This document shows positions 23,631 through 24,960 of a stretch of 24,960 nt of DNA, piece by piece (within the stretch, counting starts at the first letter, position 1; each line of letters begins with the position of its first letter). A program made the translations under genes and the position numbers. The notes beneath the pieces were generated by a model. It searched no databases. It was not told the DNA's origin and saw nothing but the letters and a program-made list of their open reading frames with translations. This stretch comes from an uncultured Solobacterium sp. (GTDB lineage: Bacteria; Bacillota_I; Bacilli_A; Erysipelotrichales; Erysipelotrichaceae): contig CAJJTI010000009.1 of NCBI GenBank assembly GCA_905194705.1, positions 1 through 24,960 on the forward strand, given 5' to 3'.

Positions 23631-23659
23631 ATTCTATTACAAAAAAAATAGAACCGCAA
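23631..23659 (-). promoter_or_regulatory. Candidate promoter of the SGNH gene, leaderless configuration
   Basis: On the minus strand TTGCGG (23659-23654), 17 bases, TAGAAT (23636-23631). Predicted start of RNA is 0-2 bases before the ATG at 23623, and no GG-rich ribosome site is present between. The -35 lies in the right arm of the preceding terminator hairpin. Confidence 0.4.
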
Positions 23660-23682
23660 AAGATCCTATTTATCTTCCGCAA
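23642..23682 (-). terminator. Terminator after the PPK2-like remnant
   Basis: On the minus strand UUGCGGAAGAU (23682-23672) pairs with AUCUUUUGCGG (23664-23654) over 11 positions when G-U pairs are allowed, with a seven-base loop, then UUCU and a run of U. The stop codon of the remnant (23668-23666) lies in the loop. On the plus strand the wobbles become mismatches, so it works one way only. Confidence 0.75.
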
Positions 23683-23839
23683 TTTCTTTTTCAAGAAATG
23701 CTTTCAATTCTTCAAAATCATGCTTTCTTTCTTCTGTTACTACTGGATATTTTGGGTCCATATCTTCTAATACAGATAAGATAATTTCTCTTACTACATA
23801 GCGCATATACCATTTATTATCTGCAGGTACTTTTTGCAT
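23666..23839 (-). pseudogene. C-terminal remnant resembling polyphosphate kinase 2 (PPK2)
   Basis: A 57-codon frame from ATG 23839 reads MQKVPADNKWYMRYVV, then REIILSVLEDMDPKYPVV. This matches the final helix region of PPK2-type polyphosphate:nucleotide phosphotransferases, where a W-x-x-x-PADNKW motif is followed by an LDLKYP-like stretch. The P-loop, lid and all catalytic parts of the family (normally about 230-300 residues) are absent; a stop lies 11 codons further up in frame, and the bases between here and the tRNA gene do not continue the homology in an obvious way. A terminator is retained. It is most likely the tail of a deleted gene; a short expressed protein is possible but has no good ribosome site. 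Confidence 0.6.
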
Positions 23840-23926
23840 AATACACCACAAATACCATGTGCAAGCTCTTTAGAAGTAGATGCCTTAAAAGGCAATAAAC
23901 CTACAATTACCATCATTTATTTAGCA

Positions 23927-23954
23927 TTGTCTTTTCTCTTTCTTGTGGTATACT
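23927..23954 (+). promoter_or_regulatory. Promoter of the tRNA-Ser gene
   Basis: TTGTCT (23927-23932), a 16-base spacer ending in TGG, then TATACT (23949-23954), giving an extended -10. RNA should start near 23961, eight bases before the mature tRNA 5' end. Confidence 0.65.
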
Positions 23955-23968
23955 TAATTAGCTTAATT

Positions 23969-24059
23969 GCAGGAATACCCAAGTGGTTGAAGGGGCAGGC
24001 TTGGAAAGCTTGTAGGTCTGTAACAGGGCGCCAGGGTTCGAACCCCTGTTCCTGCGCCA
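23969..24059 (+). tRNA. tRNA-Ser (anticodon GGA)
   Basis: A 91-base class II tRNA. The acceptor stem GCAGGAA (23969-23975) pairs with TTCCTGC, followed by discriminator G and an encoded CCA (24057-24059). The anticodon loop TTGGAAA (24001-24007) carries GGA at 24003-24005, reading UCC and UCU. The T arm is CAGGG-TTCGAAC-CCCTG. The long variable arm before it is typical of serine tRNAs. It has its own promoter and terminator, so it is a single-gene unit. Confidence 0.97.
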
Positions 24060-24071
24060 TAAATAAGTTAG

Positions 24072-24101
24072 AAAGACCGCATAATTATGCGGTCTTTTTA
24101 T
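24072..24101. terminator. Terminator between tRNA-Ser and the ABC transporter gene
   Basis: Perfect 11-base arms AAAGACCGCAT (24072-24082) and ATGCGGTCTTT (24087-24097), four-base loop, then TTATTTAT on the plus strand. It closes the tRNA unit and lies one base before the end of the convergent ATPase gene, so it can serve both, though the U-run on the minus strand is poorer. Confidence 0.88.
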
Positions 24102-24845
24102 TTATAATACTTGTGATAAGAATTCTTTTGTTCTTTCATTTTTAGGATGTTCAAATACTTCTTCTGGAGTTCCTTCTTCAGCAATAATTCCACCATCAAT
24201 GAATAAAACACGATTACTGATTTTTTTAGCAAATCCCATTTCATGCGTAACAATTACACAAGTCATACCCGATTCAGCTAGATTCTGTATTACTTCAAGA
24301 ACACCTTTTACCATTTCAGGATCTAATGCACTTGTAGGTTCATCAAACAGCATCACATCAGGATGCATAGCCATCGCTCTAACAATTGCTAAACGCTGTT
24401 TCTGACCACCTGATAATTTACGTGGGTATTCGTTCGCTTTTTCTTCAAGCCCAACCTGTTTTAATAACTCCATTGCTTCTTTTTCAGCATCCGCTTTCGA
24501 TACTTTCTTTTCAAGCATTGGTGTAATTGTAATATTGTTCAATACAGTTAAATGAGGGAATACATTAAATTGCTGGAAAACCATGCCTATCTTCTGTCTA
24601 TGTGTATCTAAATCAGTACTTTTAGCATCCAATTCTTGTCCTTCAAAGATAACCTTTCCACTTGTTGGTGTTTCCAGCAGATTCAAGCATCTTAGAAATG
24701 TACTCTTTCCTCCGCCACTTGGTCCAATAATAGATACAACTTCTCCCTGATAGATTGTTTGATTAATTCCTTTTAATACTTGTAGAGAACCAAAGTTCTT
24801 CTTGAGATCGACTGTCTCGATCAATGGTTTTTTCATATCAGTCAC
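24102..24845 (-). CDS. Polar amino-acid ABC transporter ATP-binding protein (GlnQ-like)
   Basis: ATPase of a type I importer for polar amino acids, working at the inner membrane face with the permease coded just upstream. The 247-residue chain shows Walker [10 protein letters not shown], a Q-loop in [15 protein letters not shown], the signature LSGGQKQR, Walker [15 protein letters not shown] and the H-loop [20 protein letters not shown] and THEMGFAK are typical of the glutamine/cystine subfamily. GTG 24845 is taken as start because AGAGG lies 10 bases before it and it overlaps the permease stop; ATG 24836, directly after that stop, is the alternative. Glutamine, cystine or another substrate cannot be told apart here. 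Confidence 0.93.
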   Translation of the reverse strand: MTDMKKPLIETVDLKKNFGSLQVLKGINQTIYQGEVVSIIGPSGGGKSTFLRCLNLLETPTSGKVIFEGQELDAKSTDLDTHRQKIGMVFQQFNVFPHLTVLNNITITPMLEKKVSKADAEKEAMELLKQVGLEEKANEYPRKLSGGQKQRLAIVRAMAMHPDVMLFDEPTSALDPEMVKGVLEVIQNLAESGMTCVIVTHEMGFAKKISNRVLFIDGGIIAEEGTPEEVFEHPKNERTKEFLSQVL

Positions 24846-24960
24846 TTTCAGCCAACCTCTTTTCTAATAATCCTGACAACCACGTTAATACAGTTGTCAT
24901 AACTAAATACATACCTGCAATGATAAACAATGGCTGCCATGTTAAGAATTTATTTGCAAG
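24838..24960 (-). CDS. Amino-acid ABC transporter permease, C-terminal end only
   Basis: An open frame enters from the right edge and ends in TGA at 24840-24838. Its 40 visible residues ([20 protein letters not shown], then [12 protein letters not shown]) are the last transmembrane helix and the usual LERRL-like cytoplasmic end of HisM/GlnP-type permeases. It overlaps the ATPase gene start (GTG 24845) by eight bases. The membrane partner of the ATPase; the rest lies outside the window. Confidence 0.82.
   Translation of the reverse strand, partial: LANKFLTWQPLFIIAGMYLVMTTVLTWLSGLLEKRLAESD

Noticed and set aside
23794..23913. Minus-strand ATG frame of 39 codons (MVIVGLLPFKASTSKE...)
   Set aside because: No ribosome binding site, no recognised family, and it overlaps the PPK2-like frame. 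I cannot name it; it may be chance.
23834..24145. Open frame of 103 codons on the plus strand
   Set aside because: It reads straight through the tRNA-Ser gene and its terminator; the protein from 23969 on is just translated tRNA.

Overview
This is a low-GC (AT-rich) Firmicutes chromosome segment, gene-dense and mostly housekeeping. Firmicutes-type markers include DnaD, the parE-parC pair divergent from plsY, the yqeH-yhbY-nadD/yqeK-rsfS ribosome/NAD cluster, PBP1A-type surface proteins with Pro/Thr tails, and strong GGAGG ribosome binding sites. The mixture looks most like the Erysipelotrichia; that is inference from gene content and protein style, not from a marker search.

Layout. Positions 1-2483 carry the 3' part of a class A penicillin-binding protein (+), ending at a bidirectional terminator shared with dnaD-nth (-, 2520-3672). 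A small membrane-anchored thioredoxin-fold-like protein (+, 3741-4268) has a strong promoter that would give a nearly leaderless mRNA. From 4258 to 11526 lies one long minus-strand operon, in transcription order parE, parC, yqeH, yhbY, a nadD-like/yqeK fusion, a MazG-like pyrophosphohydrolase and rsfS, with overlaps or gaps of at most about 12 bases. yqeH carries a one-base frameshift that cuts off its zinc finger. Divergently, plsY and an esterase (+, 11646-13031) end at a clear terminator.

Positions 13103-17517 hold minus-strand genes: a Gfo/Idh/MocA oxidoreductase, a YtcJ-like amidohydrolase, an M18 aminopeptidase and an SdpI-like membrane protein. Pyrrolidone-carboxylate peptidase (+, 17592-18194) runs tail-to-tail into an sseB/GNAT-pyrophosphatase-like two-gene operon (-, 18181-19727), and its terminator lies inside the opposing gene. 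Then come an HtrA-type protease (+), an M42 aminopeptidase and a secreted SGNH hydrolase with an EGF-like cysteine cluster and a Pro/Thr tail (both -), a C-terminal remnant resembling polyphosphate kinase 2 (-), a tRNA-Ser(GGA) gene (+), and the end of an amino-acid ABC transporter operon (-; ATPase complete, permease cut by the window edge).

Functional themes are cell-envelope building and quality control (PBP1A, PlsY, HtrA, SGNH protein), ribosome assembly (YqeH, YhbY, RsfS), chromosome replication and repair (DnaD, Nth, topoisomerase IV), and peptide or amino-acid scavenging (M18, M42, Pcp, polar amino-acid transporter). I see no CRISPR array, prophage, transposase or defence island. The most unusual items are the split yqeH, the fusion carrying a degraded NadD domain, the GNAT-pyrophosphatase-like fusion, the EGF-like SGNH protein, the truncated PPK2 next to a tRNA gene, the intragenic terminator, and two promoter-start arrangements that imply leaderless mRNAs.
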